A stretch of DNA of 64,000 nucleotides. It comes from an uncultured Bacilli bacterium (GTDB lineage: Bacteria > Bacillota_I > Bacilli_A > RF39 > UBA660). Location of the stretch: NCBI GenBank assembly GCA_934141535.1, contig CAKPCH010000004.1, positions 62,001 through 126,000 on the forward strand. Reading direction: 5' to 3'. A model generated the notes under the pieces. That model saw only the letters and a list, made by a program, of their open reading frames with translations, was not told the origin of the DNA and searched no databases. A program made the position numbers and the translations under genes. Below, piece after piece: positions 62,047 through 64,000 of this stretch (the first letter of the stretch is position 1; each line of letters begins with the position of its first letter).

Positions 62047-62715
62047 CTACAATGTACTATTTATAATACTTTTTAATATTTCTACACATTTTTTAGAAGA
62101 ATACTCTAGAAATTCTTCAAATTCTACTTTAGATGATCCATCTAATTTATCAGTAATTGATCTAATAATTATAAAAGGTATATTTGATAAAAAACATGTT
62201 TGAGCAATACTTGCTCCTTCCATTTCTATACATTTAACATTAAAAGCATTCCTAATAAAATCTTTTTCTTCTCTTTTATATACAAATCTATCCCCACTAG
62301 CAATACCACCTATTATTACATTTTCATTATTAAATATACTAAGTAGTTTATTATCTGTTTTTATATACTCTCCTATATTTTCTATCTCGCCTAATTTTCT
62401 TCCAAAAATAGTAACATCAAAATCATATTGATATAGTTTATCAGCAACCACTACATCACCTATATTTAGACTATTATCTACACTACCTGCTGTACCAATA
62501 TTAATAACTAGTCTTACATTAAATTTATCAATTAATATTTGAGTAGTACGTGCACTATTAACTTTGCCTACATTACTTTTAACTAGTACTATATCTTTAT
62601 TATTAATAGTACCAATATAAAATGTTTTATCATATATTTCTTTCTTTTCCTTTATTGTTAAACAATTTAATACTGCTTCTAATTCTTTAGTTTCTGCAGT
62701 TATTATACCTATCAT
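62047..62715 (-). CDS. mtnN: 5'-methylthioadenosine/S-adenosylhomocysteine nucleosidase
   Basis: Cleaves MTA and SAH (and in some species 5'-deoxyadenosine) to adenine, clearing inhibitors of SAM enzymes. The 222-residue product has MIGIITAETKEL with the catalytic Glu, the NIGTAGSVDNSLNIGDVV segment, IEMEGASIAQ (substrate-binding Met-Glu) and IRSITDKLDG with the acid Asp. ATG 62715 follows GGGTGAAAT. It is useful to the two radical SAM enzymes, which release such by-products (inference). It lies just downstream of a pilin gene. Confidence 0.93.
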   Translation of the reverse strand: MIGIITAETKELEAVLNCLTIKEKKEIYDKTFYIGTINNKDIVLVKSNVGKVNSARTTQILIDKFNVRLVINIGTAGSVDNSLNIGDVVVADKLYQYDFDVTIFGRKLGEIENIGEYIKTDNKLLSIFNNENVIIGGIASGDRFVYKREEKDFIRNAFNVKCIEMEGASIAQTCFLSNIPFIIIRSITDKLDGSSKVEFEEFLEYSSKKCVEILKSIINSTL

Positions 62716-62760
62716 ATATTTCACCCTTTTAAGTATATCATGTATAAATTAATTAATAAA

Positions 62761-62794
62761 GAAAAACTATTGAAATTTTCAATAGTTTAACCTA
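62761..62794. repeat. 34-base repeat, copy 2 (pilin 3' end and terminator)
   Basis: Identical to 34130-34163, at the same place relative to a pilin-like gene. The inverted repeat inside it acts as the terminator for the gene at 62787. Confidence 0.85.
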
Positions 62795-63812
62795 AATCTG
62801 ACTTTGATAAAGTTATAACCGGACGAACTCCATAATAGCCATATCCATTACTATCAACATTTGAATAGTTTGATCCACCCATATAGTATAAAGTTTGCCC
62901 ATACCAATTAGTTGACGAAAGAGACCAATATCCATATATTCCATCTATTGTATTTGAAAAATTAGCTGAAGGATTATTTCTTAAATAGTTAAATAAATAT
63001 TTAGCTTCTTTAAAAGTTTTTATTTCTGATGACTTTATCATTCGTGCTTTTCCAGTTAAAGATATAGTACCATAATTCCAATCTTGTGATGTATTTTCAT
63101 CTGTATATGTTTCATTTAAGTTAGGTATATTAGTCCAACTTGATGTTGCTTCATCTAAATACTTTAAAGCAGTTATTGGGCCTTTAGTACAAGGATATTT
63201 ACTCCATTTATCTTCTTCGCCACCTGCTGCAAGATAATCATCCTTTATCATCCAATATACTATACATAAATTAGAAGCAGTCGCTTCTGTACCATCATTA
63301 CATATATTTCTATCCATTATTAAATTAACTTTATCTCCATCAGTATTTAATATATAAAAATTATGTGTTGTTGTATCATTAACTTTGCATGTATACTCAT
63401 CACCTTTAGCATAATTACCTTCTGGTACATTACCTAGAACAGAAGTAGTAACCCCAGTACAAATTGGACAACCTTCCTCTGAATAATTATATAAATACTT
63501 ACTACCATTAACTTTTATGTTTACTACGCCATTCAAAGGCTCTTTAGTTTTTGGATCTTTTACTTGATTTCCTTTTAGATATCCTCGTTCAATTAAAGTT
63601 TCTAAACTTACACATCTAATTTTTTTACTCCTGCCCTCTTGTAAATAAAACGTTTCTGCCGCATGTTCTATTATGTCTTTTTGTGTTTTAGATAAACTCT
63701 TTTCTGAATCATTTATTGTTCTACCTACTATTATAACCGTTATTGAAAATATAATTGCTAATATTACTATGACTGCTAAAAGTTCTATTAATGTAAAGCC
63801 ATTCTTTTTCAT
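62787..63812 (-). CDS. Type IV pilin-like protein with GVRP tip
   Basis: A 341-residue pilin-like protein: prepilin leader MKKNG then FTLIELLAVIVILAII with Glu5, a pilin-type domain with a Cys pair (to about residue 115), and a C-terminal module starting CTGVTTSVLGNVPEGNYAKG. The module follows the plan of those at 27185 and 34156 but diverges in the middle; it ends YYGVRPVITLSKSDLG. The region before GVRP (NWYGQTLYYMGGSNYSNVDSN) is low-complexity and rich in Tyr, Asn, Ser and Gly. ATG 63812. Another gene of this kind lies immediately upstream. Confidence 0.8.
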   Translation of the reverse strand: MKKNGFTLIELLAVIVILAIIFSITVIIVGRTINDSEKSLSKTQKDIIEHAAETFYLQEGRSKKIRCVSLETLIERGYLKGNQVKDPKTKEPLNGVVNIKVNGSKYLYNYSEEGCPICTGVTTSVLGNVPEGNYAKGDEYTCKVNDTTTHNFYILNTDGDKVNLIMDRNICNDGTEATASNLCIVYWMIKDDYLAAGGEEDKWSKYPCTKGPITALKYLDEATSSWTNIPNLNETYTDENTSQDWNYGTISLTGKARMIKSSEIKTFKEAKYLFNYLRNNPSANFSNTIDGIYGYWSLSSTNWYGQTLYYMGGSNYSNVDSNGYGYYGVRPVITLSKSDLG

Positions 63813-63858
63813 ATACCCATCTACTTTCTATAATTATTTTATTATAAAAAAAAGAAAA

Positions 63859-63880
63859 ACACAAGATTTTTTGTGTATTC
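63859..63880 (-). terminator. Terminator of the partial surface-protein gene
   Basis: ACACAA (63859-63864) pairs with TTGTGT (63871-63876); the minus strand continues into TTTTTCTTTT. Confidence 0.75.
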
Positions 63881-63892
63881 CTTTATATTTAA

Positions 63893-64000
63893 TTATTGTA
63901 TATCTGATTTTGAGAGTGTTATAACTGGACGAACACCATATTTATCCGCATTAATATCTGTGCTTTGAGTGCCTCCGTTATAATATAATGCGTATGCTAC
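63893..64000 (-). CDS. Surface/pilin-like protein, 3' end only
   Basis: The last 35 codons of a gene that continues beyond the window. They read VAYALYYNGGTQSTDINADK then YGVRPVITLSKSDIQ, the same C-terminal landmark as the proteins at 27185, 34156 and 62787. The segment before YGVRP differs from all of them. Whether the gene is a pilin or a non-pilin surface protein cannot be told from this end. Confidence 0.7.
   Translation of the reverse strand, partial: VAYALYYNGGTQSTDINADKYGVRPVITLSKSDIQ

Noticed and set aside
1..64000. Mycoplasma-type genetic code (TGA = Trp)
   Set aside because: rnr ends in TGA, and Trp in conserved motifs is TGG; cell-wall and sporulation genes also exclude Mollicutes proper.
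1..64000. CRISPR arrays, insertion sequences, prophage
   Set aside because: No spaced direct repeats, transposase or phage structural genes were found. The single tyrosine recombinase is housekeeping XerD.

Overview
The window is about 75% A+T, dense in genes and free of rRNA, tRNA, CRISPR or insertion sequences. TGA is used as a stop (rnr ends in TGA) and Trp is read from TGG, so the ordinary bacterial code applies. The genes describe a walled, dividing, endospore-forming, low-GC Firmicute: murB, murG, ftsQ, ftsA and ftsZ, together with spoIIP, spoIIM, spoIVB, sigG, two alpha/beta SASPs and a ylmC/ymxH homologue. Small proteins, an SMC of only 980 residues and extreme AT bias suggest an uncultured, genome-reduced gut Bacilli lineage (RF39/Erysipelotrichia-like). 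That placement is an inference. Many ribosome sites read GGTGA close to the start codon, and I used this to move several starts inward from the longest ORF.

Layout. 1-9.2 kb: 3' end of queH, tcdA, an unknown gene, a HAD phosphatase, then pgsA (reverse), spoIIP with a small partner, nusB-xseA-xseB, rnr and an unknown gene. 9.3-15 kb: spoIVB, a radical SAM protein, a CDF cation exporter and mscL (divergent), a 27-residue Prli42-like miniprotein, spoIIM, an HTH protein, then a 640-base gene desert holding a decayed coding remnant and ending in a 36-residue ORF. 15-29.4 kb: ZIP transporter, SGNH hydrolase, acyltransferase, YfcE-like phosphodiesterase, deoB, xerD, a pseudo-peptidase, rarA, holA, a zinc-metallopeptidase-like protein, smc and a large surface protein. 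29.5-36.7 kb: two SASPs, thiI, two unknown genes, yqeH, yqeG, a pilin-like protein, an unknown gene and a glycosyltransferase. 36.9-44.8 kb: a nine-gene one-strand island of different base composition (nucleotide-sugar dehydrogenase, PHP phosphoesterase, two Nudix paralogues, APH-like kinase, DegT aminotransferase, HprK-like protein, P-loop kinase, radical SAM/SPASM enzyme). 44.9-55.7 kb: ylmC, a diacylglycerol-kinase-type gene, sigG, a putative small RNA, fhs, ftsZ, ftsA, a degenerate RNase J, ftsQ, murB, murG. 55.8-64 kb: an HTH-membrane regulator, two MacB-like ABC exporters, an MTA/SAH nucleosidase, a second pilin-like protein and the 3' end of another.

How the parts fit. The cell-wall/division block is the familiar murG-murB-ftsQ-ftsA-ftsZ-sigG-ylmC order, but spoIIGA-sigE is missing between ftsZ and sigG and fhs sits there instead. 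SpoIIP and SpoIIM belong to the engulfment machine, SigG and SpoIVB to the forespore programme, and the SASPs to the spore core.

Three things deserve most attention. First, a family of surface or pilin-like proteins shares a C-terminal module ending in YG(V/L)RPVI. In one of them the last 40 codons are packed with C-ending codons, as expected if AAC codons had been mutated by a diversity-generating retroelement encoded elsewhere. Second, the nine-gene island looks like an unassigned small-molecule or sugar-modification pathway. Third, two apparent catalytically dead paralogues occur: an RNase J with substituted metal ligands, and a pseudo-peptidase lying near an intact relative.
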